A stretch of 64,000 nucleotides of DNA from Eubacterium sp. (lineage in GTDB: Bacteria; Bacillota; Clostridia; Lachnospirales; Lachnospiraceae), in NCBI GenBank assembly GCA_021769425.1, contig JAETSX010000013.1:1-64000 (forward strand). Direction: 5' to 3'. The translations under genes were made by a program, and so were the position numbers. Position 1 is the stretch's first letter. Each line of letters opens with the position of its first letter. This document shows positions 1 through 5,988 of the stretch, in pieces. The notes beneath the pieces were generated by a model. The model was not told the DNA's origin. It ran no database searches and saw only the letters and a list, made by a program, of their open reading frames with translations.

Positions 1-33
1 TCCACTTAGCAGAAACTGTTAGGTGGATTTTTT
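1..33 (+). terminator. Intrinsic terminator at the left edge
   Basis: An eight-pair stem (TCCACTTA with TAGGTGGA, one U-G pair) encloses an 11-base loop and is followed directly by six T. This would end a plus-strand transcript arriving from outside the window. Since the gene it serves cannot be seen, the assignment rests on the hairpin shape alone. Confidence 0.6.
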
Positions 34-89
34 GTCAAAGTGCGGATGAATTGCTATGAGAATATTTTACCAGATACATAGATTTATGA

Positions 90-341
90 ACAGGTACGGA
101 TTATTTCCTACTTACAGAAAAGAAACAAGAAATGCAATTTATTTTTGCTACACATAATGCTAACATTCCGGTGTTAGGAGATGCTGAAAGAATTTTTGTG
201 GTTGAATATCTGGACACTAAAATTGATATAGCTCAAGGAAATATTGATCTCAAATCTACACACAAGCAAATTGTTGACATTATGGAAGGCGGAAAGGAAG
301 CATTTGACAAAAGGCAATTAATCTATACTTCGTGGAAATAG
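90..341 (+). pseudogene. C-terminal fragment of an AAA/RecF-like ATPase
   Basis: The reading frame is open from about base 90, just after an in-frame TGA at 87-89, to a TAA at 339-341. It contains FIFATHNANIPVLGDAERI, the late Walker-B/H-loop region typical of large SMC/RecF-like AAA ATPases found near restriction or defence genes. The preceding domains (Walker A, signature) are missing, a terminator lies only about 55 bases upstream, and no ribosome binding site precedes the internal ATG at 132. I read it as a remnant left by a deletion or insertion at the edge of the mobile element, not a working gene. A short expressed protein starting at 132 is the less likely alternative. Confidence 0.6.
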
Positions 342-453
342 TATGTATAGATTGAATTAAGCATAAAAAATATATCTCACATTTTGCTAAATTTAAGTTT
401 CGTTAAGTTTCACATGGAGTAGCTCATAAAAAGTAGCGTAGAATAATAGCTAG

Positions 454-500
454 AAAAGGCACTGTAAAACCGATAACCCCATGATTTTCAGTGCCTTTTT
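454..500. terminator. Bidirectional intrinsic terminator
   Basis: The arms AAAAGGCACTG and CAGTGCCTTTTT form a strong stem that is A-rich on the left and T-rich on the right, so it can stop transcription from both sides. It lies between the ATPase remnant (plus strand) and the XRE gene (minus strand). Upstream at 393-411 there is a small tandem repeat of TTAAGTTTC. Nothing else is seen in the 342-542 gap. Confidence 0.7.
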
Positions 501-542
501 GTGGATAAAGAGAAAAAATACAGATTTAAGCTTCACTAAGTT

Positions 543-1103
543 CTATTCATTTGATTTCCGCCATTGTTTTGATGGCACTCGTTTCCCGCAGTCATCACAG
601 GTCTGCGGCCAGTTGATTTTCCATTCAAAATATTCATCTCTAGTAATTACGCCAGATTTCAGGTCCTCTTTTCTAAGAGTCCATTCTTTTAGAAAATCAT
701 TGAGAATCCCGTAATTAAACCACATACCAACAGGCGGATGCGCTGGCCAGCTATCAGAATCATGGTAGCGGATAGCGGTATCGTCAATAGAATTTGATTT
801 TTCGCCCGGATAAGTCTCTAATTGAAAGAGATTGATCATGCCGGGATTAAATTCATCAATCCAGAACAGGATTTCCATCAATTCAGAAGCGTCCATAGTA
901 GTTGGCTCATGCAGGGTCAGTGGATTTACATCCAGAATCTTAGCCATTTCAGTAACCAGATCTTTACGGGGAACCCGGTAGTTGGTTTCGTATTGAGCAA
1001 GGCGATTTGCACCTTTATCGCCCCAGCCGAGAGCTGCACCGAGTTCTGCCTGTGTCATATTCCGGAATGTCCGGATTTTTTTTATTTTATCACCAATCGT
1101 CAT
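543..1103 (-). CDS. XRE-family helix-turn-helix repressor of the mobile element
   Basis: This is a 186-residue DNA-binding protein. Residues about 5-62 form a Cro/CI-type HTH (MTQAELGAALGWGDKG, then YETNYRVPRKD). The C-terminal two thirds resembles no enzyme I can name and ends with a Cys pair (CDDCGKR) that could bind a metal or sense redox state. The ATG is preceded by AGGA at suitable spacing. The gene diverges from the excisionase and integrase genes. The shared intergenic region has opposed promoters and two matching palindromes, so it probably represses its own promoter and the rightward one, as in phage and conjugative element switches. The exact inducer is unknown. Confidence 0.85.
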   Translation of the reverse strand: MTIGDKIKKIRTFRNMTQAELGAALGWGDKGANRLAQYETNYRVPRKDLVTEMAKILDVNPLTLHEPTTMDASELMEILFWIDEFNPGMINLFQLETYPGEKSNSIDDTAIRYHDSDSWPAHPPVGMWFNYGILNDFLKEWTLRKEDLKSGVITRDEYFEWKINWPQTCDDCGKRVPSKQWRKSNE

Positions 1104-1135
1104 ATCAGATTTCCTGCTTTCTATTTGATAATTCT

Positions 1136-1164
1136 ATTTTACTATCAAAATCTCAGAATGTAAA
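1136..1164 (-). promoter_or_regulatory. SigA-type promoter for the XRE gene
   Basis: Read on the minus strand, TTTACA (1164-1159) and TAAAAT (1141-1136) are separated by 17 bases. This places the start of transcription about 40 bases upstream of the repressor ATG. The palindromic operator at 1171-1190 lies just upstream of the -35 box. Confidence 0.6.
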
Positions 1165-1170
1165 CAGAAA

Positions 1171-1190
1171 TATTCGCAATTAAGCGAATA
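1171..1190. promoter_or_regulatory. Operator 1 (palindrome) of the element switch
   Basis: Seven-base arms TATTCGC and GCGAATA are separated by six A/T bases. The palindrome lies between the -35 boxes of the leftward and rightward promoters. The same ATTCGC-N6-GCGAAT recurs at 1241-1258. Binding by the adjacent XRE protein is inferred from position and symmetry. Confidence 0.75.
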
Positions 1191-1196
1191 AAATAC

Positions 1197-1225
1197 TTGA
1201 CATTAACATTGAGGCGAAATATAAT
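1197..1225 (+). promoter_or_regulatory. Perfect consensus SigA promoter driving the element rightward
   Basis: TTGACA at 1197-1202 and TATAAT at 1220-1225 are separated by exactly 17 bases. Such a perfect match is rare in chromosomal genes and usual in phage and element promoters held under repression. It reads towards the excisionase-like and integrase genes. A GCGAA half-site lies within its spacer (1214-1218). Confidence 0.85.
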
Positions 1226-1240
1226 AACAGTACAATCAAC

Positions 1241-1258
1241 ATTCGCATTAAAGCGAAT
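1241..1258. promoter_or_regulatory. Operator 2 (palindrome) of the element switch
   Basis: ATTCGC and GCGAAT arms flank ATTAAA. The site sits about 10 to 25 bases downstream of the expected start of the rightward transcript, where a bound repressor would block RNA polymerase. It matches operator 1 in both arms and spacing. Confidence 0.75.
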
Positions 1259-1714
1259 AAACAAGGCAAAGATGAAAAAATAAAATTTTTCTATGAAAAA
1301 TATGACCTTATCGCCTCTGCCACGTGTGATTAGTAGAAAAAGGCTTTGAATAGGAATTCAAGAGCTTTTCCGCCCCTTGAAAATTGAATGAGCTGTATAG
1401 GTACTCCTAGAGGATTAAAGGACAACACAGAGTTCCACCGCTGTACCAGAGAGTAGTATGTGGAAATCGAAGATACTCCGGCAACGGCTGGCAGGCTCGG
1501 GAAGGAGCTGGCAGCATTCAGAAAATTTCTGATAGAGGTCAACTGTAACGTTGACACCGCCTGTACGAATGGAAGCCGACAGTCGACACGCTGAGAAGCA
1601 GCAAATTCATCATTAGGTAAAACCAGAAACAACAGAAGAAAGTACCACAATGGGCATGAAACCGCTGTATGGGAGGTGATGCAGAAAATACGGAGGAAAG
1701 GAGGTATGTGCATC
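1259..1714 (+). other. Long leader without a supportable gene
   Basis: About 450 bases lie between the consensus promoter and the excisionase-like gene. I find no reading frame with a start codon and ribosome binding site. The frame of the downstream gene is open in three blocks (about 1388-1453, 1457-1591, 1595 onward) broken only by TAG at 1454 and TGA at 1592. The region also folds locally, for example GTCAAC and GTTGAC at 1538-1555. It could be a decayed coding sequence, a structured leader or an antisense-regulated region. I cannot choose among these from the sequence. Confidence 0.4.
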
Positions 1715-1909
1715 ATGAGAAAGACAACAGAGTACAACACTGAAAATCGTCTGACGGTGGACATTGAAGGCTTAATGGCAATGTTATCCTGCGGTGCTGT
1801 CACAGCAAGAAAAATTGCAGACTGTGCAGAAGCAAAGATCATTGTCGGCAGACGTGTCCTCTATAATGTGGATAAGATAAAAAAATATCTTGATGCAATG
1901 GCAGTGTAA
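1715..1909 (+). CDS. Small excisionase-like protein (DUF6462-type)
   Basis: This 64-residue protein has a winged-helix look: residues about 14-40 (TVDIEGLMAMLSCGAVTARK) fit a helix-turn-helix and VLYNVDKIKKYLD fits the closing helix. Small proteins of this kind sit directly before tyrosine integrases in Firmicute elements and are thought to direct excision, though this family is annotated only as DUF6462 or Xis-like. I chose the ATG at 1715, ten bases after GGAGG. ATG 1706 is too close to that site, and GTG 1676 and ATG 1679 would add an Arg/Lys-rich head. It is about 200 bases upstream of the integrase and in the same direction. Confidence 0.7.
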   Translation: MRKTTEYNTENRLTVDIEGLMAMLSCGAVTARKIADCAEAKIIVGRRVLYNVDKIKKYLDAMAV

Positions 1910-2109
1910 TGGACGAGAACAGGAGAAAACAACGAATTTCCTTCGGAATGAGAGTGCAAAGAAAATAGATGCTTTTTCAAGAATTTACTCTTGGAAAACC
2001 TAAAATATTATGTTAATCTTTGAACAGATATCAGACAGATTATGACTGATACAAGCAGGACAAAAATCATTCCGAATAACAAAGACTAATGTTGAAAGGA
2101 ATGATTAGT

Positions 2110-3333
2110 ATGGCAAGAAAAGACAATAAAGGCAGAAATTTAAGAACTGGAGAAAGCCAGCGTCCAGACGGACGTTATATGTATCGTTACAAAGATGAGA
2201 TTACCGGAAAGCGTGTTACAATCTATGACATGGATCTGGCAAGTCTGCGTGAGCAGGAAAAGAAAATCAATAAAGATATTGACGATCAGCTTATTACGGA
2301 CACATCGGTAAAGAAACTGACGGTAAATGGATTATTTGAGCGGTATATGGCGACAAAGAATATCCGGGAAAAAACGAAAAAGGACTACTGGCGAACATGG
2401 AATTACCGGATAAAGAATACTCTTGGAAACATCCGTGTAGTTGATTTTAAGACATCTCATGTACGGACATTTTTTTCAGGACTTTCGGATGAGGGTTTGG
2501 CACACAGCACGATTAAAAGTATGTATGCTTTATTAAATCCGGCATTTAATATGGCTGTGGAGGATGGGATTATCCGTAAAAATCCGGTAACAGGAACTCT
2601 TGGCGATTATGGTGCTGCTGCAAAGGAGAAAGAGGCATTAACACTGGAACAACAGGAGAAGCTTCTGAAATTTGTGGAGAACAGTAAGGTGTACAAGCCA
2701 CATCTGCCAATGATGCAGATTATGTTTGGAGCTTGCCTGAGAATAAGTGAAACAATTGGATTGACATGGTCAGATGTGGATATGAAAAACCGGGAAATTC
2801 ATGTGAACGGACAGCTTGTTTATTATGAGGGAGAAGAAGGTTATTGTTTCCATGATTCGGAGACAAAAACGGATGCTGGAATCAGAACAATCCCTATGAC
2901 TCAGACCGTATATGATGCGTTTCGTAAGCAGAAGGAATTAAATTTGATGTTGGGATTGCAGAGTAATGTAGAGATTGGTAGACGCAGCGGTTTTATTTTT
3001 AACACAAAACATGGGCGTCCGATTATGCCAGCAGGCGTGAATAGCTTTCTAAAGAACATCGTTAATGCCTATAATAAGAGAGAAACAATATTGGCGAAAA
3101 ATGAGAACGGGGAGCCAGAACTGATGCCTCATATATCTGCACACATTCTTCGCCACACAGGATGTACCAGATTGGGTGAGAATAATGTTAATCCGAAAGT
3201 TATGCAGTATGTAATGGGACATTCTGATGCGAAGAACACTATGAATATTTACAATCATATCGCTGAAATGGCTCATGTAGAAAATGAGATGTCAAAGATG
3301 AATCTGCCGGAAACTGTACCTGCTGTGGTGTAA
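2110..3333 (+). CDS. int: Tyrosine recombinase/integrase (Tn916-type)
   Basis: This 407-residue site-specific recombinase would integrate and excise the element. An N-terminal arm-binding domain (about 1-65) is followed by a core-binding SAM-like domain (about 75-170) and the catalytic domain. The catalytic set is complete: Arg211 (CLRISE), His345 and Arg348 (HILRH), His371 (GHSD) and the nucleophile Tyr381 (NIYNH). I chose ATG 2110, nine bases after GAAAGGA. ATG 2089 and 2101 lie before or inside that site. The last codons overlap the first of six TGGTGTAA repeats, which are probable binding sites for its own N-terminal domain. It looks intact. Confidence 0.93.
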   Translation: MARKDNKGRNLRTGESQRPDGRYMYRYKDEITGKRVTIYDMDLASLREQEKKINKDIDDQLITDTSVKKLTVNGLFERYMATKNIREKTKKDYWRTWNYRIKNTLGNIRVVDFKTSHVRTFFSGLSDEGLAHSTIKSMYALLNPAFNMAVEDGIIRKNPVTGTLGDYGAAAKEKEALTLEQQEKLLKFVENSKVYKPHLPMMQIMFGACLRISETIGLTWSDVDMKNREIHVNGQLVYYEGEEGYCFHDSETKTDAGIRTIPMTQTVYDAFRKQKELNLMLGLQSNVEIGRRSGFIFNTKHGRPIMPAGVNSFLKNIVNAYNKRETILAKNENGEPELMPHISAHILRHTGCTRLGENNVNPKVMQYVMGHSDAKNTMNIYNHIAEMAHVENEMSKMNLPETVPAVV

Positions 3334-3414
3334 ATGTAAGTTGATGGTGTAATTTGGTGTAAAGAAAATAAGTGTTACACCAAAATCAAATGAAATGGTG
3401 TAAAAATGGTGTAA
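3326..3414. repeat. Six TGGTGTAA repeats, probable integrase arm sites
   Basis: Direct copies lie at 3326-3333, 3345-3352, 3355-3362, 3396-3403 and 3407-3414, with one inverted copy at 3375-3382. The first copy supplies the integrase stop codon. Short repeats next to an integrase at the end of an element are the usual form of arm-type sites that the integrase N-terminal domain binds. The assignment to integrase is inference. Confidence 0.75.
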
Positions 3415-3453
3415 AATCAAGAAAATCGAGTGCGAAAGCAAGTGAGAATCCCC

Positions 3454-3482
3454 TGTGAAGCCCATAAAATCAAGGCTTCACA
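3454..3482. other. Nine-base perfect inverted repeat at the element end
   Basis: TGTGAAGCC (3454-3462) and GGCTTCACA (3474-3482) flank an 11-base spacer and are followed by six A. On the plus strand there is no T tract, so it is not a plus-strand terminator. Its place between the integrase arm repeats and the host promoter suggests core-type crossover sites or the element boundary. This needs the empty site for proof. Confidence 0.4.
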
Positions 3483-3487
3483 AAAAA

Positions 3488-3530
3488 TTAGCACTCACCT
3501 ATTGACAGTGCTAATAATGTGTGCTATATT
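3488..3530 (+). promoter_or_regulatory. CIRCE operator overlapping the hsp20 promoter
   Basis: TTAGCACTC (3488-3496), nine bases, then CAGTGCTAA (3506-3514) matches the CIRCE operator of the heat-shock repressor HrcA except for one base in the right arm. A SigA promoter is embedded in it: TTGACA at 3502-3507, 17 bases, TATATT at 3525-3530. HrcA binding would cover the -35 box, giving heat induction. About 115 bases of untranslated leader precede hsp20. Confidence 0.9.
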
Positions 3531-3649
3531 ACAACTAGAACAAAACAAAAGCGATGTTCCATGCAGCTGCCTGGCTTGTTGCTTACAGGAATAAAGCTGC
3601 CAAAATAACAAATAATAAATATAGAAGCATTTGTAAGGAGGAAGGACCT

Positions 3650-4099
3650 ATGTTAGTACCAAGTATTTTCAACACCAATCTCAGCAATGATTTTTTCAAT
3701 GATTCTTTTGACCATATGTTCCGGGATGCTTTTCGTTCACCCTTCGGCAGCATGAACAGCGCTTCCTATATGTCTACCGATATTCAGGATTTAGGGGACA
3801 AATATCAATTGGAAGTGGAGTTGCCGGGATATGAGAAGAAAGATTTGAAGGCGGATTTGAAAGACGGATATCTGACGATTTCTGCGGAACGCAATGTTAA
3901 TAAGGAAGAGAAAGATGAAAAAGGAAAGTTTGTACGCCGGGAACGCTATATGGGAAGCTGTCAGAGAAGCTTTTTCGTAGGGCAGGAAGTGCGGCAGGAA
4001 GACATTCATGCCAGCTTTGAAAACGGCATTCTGAAACTTACCGTTCCCAAGAAAGAAATTCCGGCAGTGGAAGACAGGAAATGTATTCCAATTAAATAA
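3650..4099 (+). CDS. hsp20: Small heat shock protein, Hsp20/alpha-crystallin family
   Basis: This 149-residue chaperone would hold unfolding proteins in the cytoplasm without using ATP. An N-terminal aromatic-rich arm (NDFFNDSFDHMFRDAF) precedes the alpha-crystallin domain at about residues 40-135 (LEVELPGYEKKDLKADL, GILKLTVPKK). The conserved GxLxL element is present as GILKL. ATG 3650 follows AAGGAGG by eight bases. The frame is open further upstream to about 3554, but that part lies in the leader. Expression is probably HrcA-controlled through the CIRCE site. A terminator follows, so it seems to be a single-gene unit. Confidence 0.92.
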   Translation: MLVPSIFNTNLSNDFFNDSFDHMFRDAFRSPFGSMNSASYMSTDIQDLGDKYQLEVELPGYEKKDLKADLKDGYLTISAERNVNKEEKDEKGKFVRRERYMGSCQRSFFVGQEVRQEDIHASFENGILKLTVPKKEIPAVEDRKCIPIK

Positions 4100-4111
4100 A
4101 CCTGCTACAGG

Positions 4112-4152
4112 AAACTCCTGGTTCTGTGTCAAAGGCAGAGCCGGGAGTTTTT
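4112..4152 (+). terminator. Intrinsic terminator of hsp20
   Basis: AACTCCTGGTTCTG pairs with CAGAGCCGGGAGTT around a nine-base loop and is followed by a T run. It lies 13 bases after the hsp20 stop codon. Confidence 0.85.
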
Positions 4153-4154
4153 GC

Positions 4155-4210
4155 AACAGTTCAGGCCAGGACTTTGCATTTGCTGCAAAGTCCTGGCCTG
4201 AACTGTTACG
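4155..4210. repeat. Palindromic intergenic repeat, copy A
   Basis: A perfect 24-base inverted repeat (4155-4178 and 4184-4207) has a five-base loop. It starts with AACAGTTCAGG and contains GGACTTTGCA-N5-TGCAAAGTCC. The right half shares its layout with the copy at 23546-23590: the same ten-base blocks, five variable bases at the same two places, and the same TGAACTGTTACGA end. It is not simply the hsp20 terminator, which precedes it, although the T run after it could let it act as one. Confidence 0.8.
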
Positions 4211-4260
4211 ATTTTTTTATTTTTCTTACGGGAAACTCTTTTTATTATGGGAAAATAGTT

Positions 4261-4267
4261 GTATAAT
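4261..4267 (+). promoter_or_regulatory. Possible -10 box for the small gene and gltX
   Basis: TATAAT at 4262-4267 lies about 55 bases before the 54-residue reading frame. No good -35 box stands at the right distance, so the promoter call is weak. Confidence 0.35.
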
Positions 4268-4322
4268 AGAGAATTATAGCGAAAAGTCCTGTGCAGCAGG
4301 CAGGAGAAAGGAGAATTCGATC

Positions 4323-4487
4323 ATGGATATGGATATCAAGGAAGAGGACTTGAGGGAAATGTTTGAAGTTTCCAGGCAGAAATTAGAGGATGGCTTTCAG
4401 AAAAAAGATTTGGGCGCCATTCATGATGCTGCCATCGGTTTGTCGGAGATAACATATATGCTGGATTTTTTTAATGTTGAATTATAA
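4323..4487 (+). CDS. Small unknown protein upstream of gltX
   Basis: This 54-residue acidic protein starts MDMDIKEEDLREMF and ends LDFFNVEL. It looks fully helical with heptad-like hydrophobic positions. An AAAGGAG ribosome binding site lies nine bases before the ATG. It is separated from gltX by 37 bases, and gltX has its own ribosome binding site, so the two are probably co-transcribed. I do not recognise the family and can give no function. The ribosome binding site, codon use like the neighbours and the lack of an overlapping gene support it as real. Confidence 0.7.
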   Translation: MDMDIKEEDLREMFEVSRQKLEDGFQKKDLGAIHDAAIGLSEITYMLDFFNVEL

Positions 4488-4524
4488 AACTGTAGAGGGA
4501 GATTCCCGGTAAAGGAGAACATAG

Positions 4525-5985
4525 ATGAGTAAAGTCAGAACAAGATATGCACCAAGCCCCACAGGGAAAATGCATGTGGGCAATTTGCGTTCCGCGTTGT
4601 ATGAATTCTTAATTGCAAAGCATGAAGGCGGGGATTTCATGCTTCGGATTGAAGATACGGATCAGGAGCGTTTTGTGGAAGGAGCCACGGAGATTATTTA
4701 CCGTACGCTGGATAAGGCCGGATTAAAGCATGACGAAGGCCCTGATAAGGACGGAGGATTCGGACCTTATGTGCAGAGTGAACGGATGCAGACAGGGATC
4801 TATATGAAATATGCCAAAGAATTAGTGGAAAAAGGAGAGGCATATTATTGTTTCTGCGATAAGGAGAGACTGGATTCTCTGAAAACTGAGATTGTGGAAG
4901 GCAAAGAAATTATGATGTATGACAAGCGCTGCCTGTCCTTGTCCAAAGAAGAAGTGGAGGCAAATTTGGCAGCTGGAAAGCCTTTTGTGATCCGGCAGAA
5001 TATCCCAAGGGAGGGAATTACCACCTTCCATGATGAATTGTATGGAGACATTACCGTGGAAAATGCAGAACTGGATGACATGATCCTGATCAAATCCGAC
5101 GGATATCCCACCTATAATTTTGCAAATGTGGTGGACGACCATACCATGAATATTACCCATGTGGTTCGGGGAAATGAATATCTTTCCTCGTCGCCCAAAT
5201 ATCAGCGTCTGTACGATGCTTTTGGATGGGAATCACCGGTCTATATTCATCTGCCTCTGATTACCGACGAAAACCATAAGAAGCTTTCCAAGCGGAGCGG
5301 GCATGCATCCTTTGAAGATTTGTTAGAACAGGGATTTGTCACAGAAGCAGTGGTGAACTTTATCGCCCTTTTGGGATGGAGTCCGGAGGAGAATCGGGAG
5401 ATTTTCTCCTTGGAAGAGTTGATTCAGGAATTTGATTACCGCAGAATCAGTAAATCCCCTGCAGTATTTGACATGGTGAAATTAAAATGGATGAATGGGG
5501 AATATTTAAAGGCCATGGACTTTGACCGGTTTTATGAGATGGCAGAGCCCTATTTGAAAAAGTCTGTAAAAAAAGCGTATGACTTGAAAAAGATTGCGGC
5601 CATGGTAAAGACCAGAATTGAGATTTTCCCGGATATTGCAGAACATGTGGATTTCTTTGAGGCTGTGCCGGAATATGATATTTCCATGTACGCTCATAAG
5701 AAAATGAAAACTACGCCGGAATCTTCCCTTGAAGTGCTTCGGGAACTTCTTCCGATATTTGAGGCCCAGGAGGATTATTCCAATGATGGGCTTTATGAGA
5801 CGCTCTGCAATTATGTAAAGGAAAAGGGCTTTAAAAACGGCTATGTTATGTGGCCGGTGCGCACGGCGGTTTCTGGTAAACAGATGACGCCGGGCGGAGC
5901 TACGGAGCTGATGGAAGCGCTAGGCAAAGAAGAATCCGTGGCAAGGCTGAAAGCTGCCATTGCGAAATTGGAGAAGGAACTGTAA
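4525..5985 (+). CDS. gltX: Glutamate-tRNA ligase
   Basis: The product charges tRNA-Glu (and in many Firmicutes also tRNA-Gln, for later amidation) with glutamate using ATP, in the cytoplasm. It is a class I synthetase of 486 residues, normal for the family. The HIGH signature is present as HVGN (17-20, in [11 protein letters not shown]) and the KMSKS signature as KLSKR (253-257). The Rossmann catalytic part is followed by the helical anticodon-binding domain. The ATG follows AAAGGAG. The helicase gene starts three bases after its stop, so the two are co-transcribed. Confidence 0.97.
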   Translation: MSKVRTRYAPSPTGKMHVGNLRSALYEFLIAKHEGGDFMLRIEDTDQERFVEGATEIIYRTLDKAGLKHDEGPDKDGGFGPYVQSERMQTGIYMKYAKELVEKGEAYYCFCDKERLDSLKTEIVEGKEIMMYDKRCLSLSKEEVEANLAAGKPFVIRQNIPREGITTFHDELYGDITVENAELDDMILIKSDGYPTYNFANVVDDHTMNITHVVRGNEYLSSSPKYQRLYDAFGWESPVYIHLPLITDENHKKLSKRSGHASFEDLLEQGFVTEAVVNFIALLGWSPEENREIFSLEELIQEFDYRRISKSPAVFDMVKLKWMNGEYLKAMDFDRFYEMAEPYLKKSVKKAYDLKKIAAMVKTRIEIFPDIAEHVDFFEAVPEYDISMYAHKKMKTTPESSLEVLRELLPIFEAQEDYSNDGLYETLCNYVKEKGFKNGYVMWPVRTAVSGKQMTPGGATELMEALGKEESVARLKAAIAKLEKEL

Positions 5986-5988
5986 TTT

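Noticed and set aside
1460..1594. 44-residue plus-strand frame starting GTG in the element leader
   Set aside because: No ribosome binding site precedes it and no family is recognised. I mention it only as part of the open blocks in the leader.
1330..1842. 170-residue minus-strand frame over the element leader
   Set aside because: It has no ribosome binding site, overlaps the excisionase-like gene antisense, and its composition (hydrophobic, Ser-rich) fits the reverse of other frames.
3326..3414. CRISPR-like array or iteron origin
   Set aside because: Units are only eight bases at irregular spacing and lie next to an integrase. No replication gene is present, so integrase arm sites fit better.
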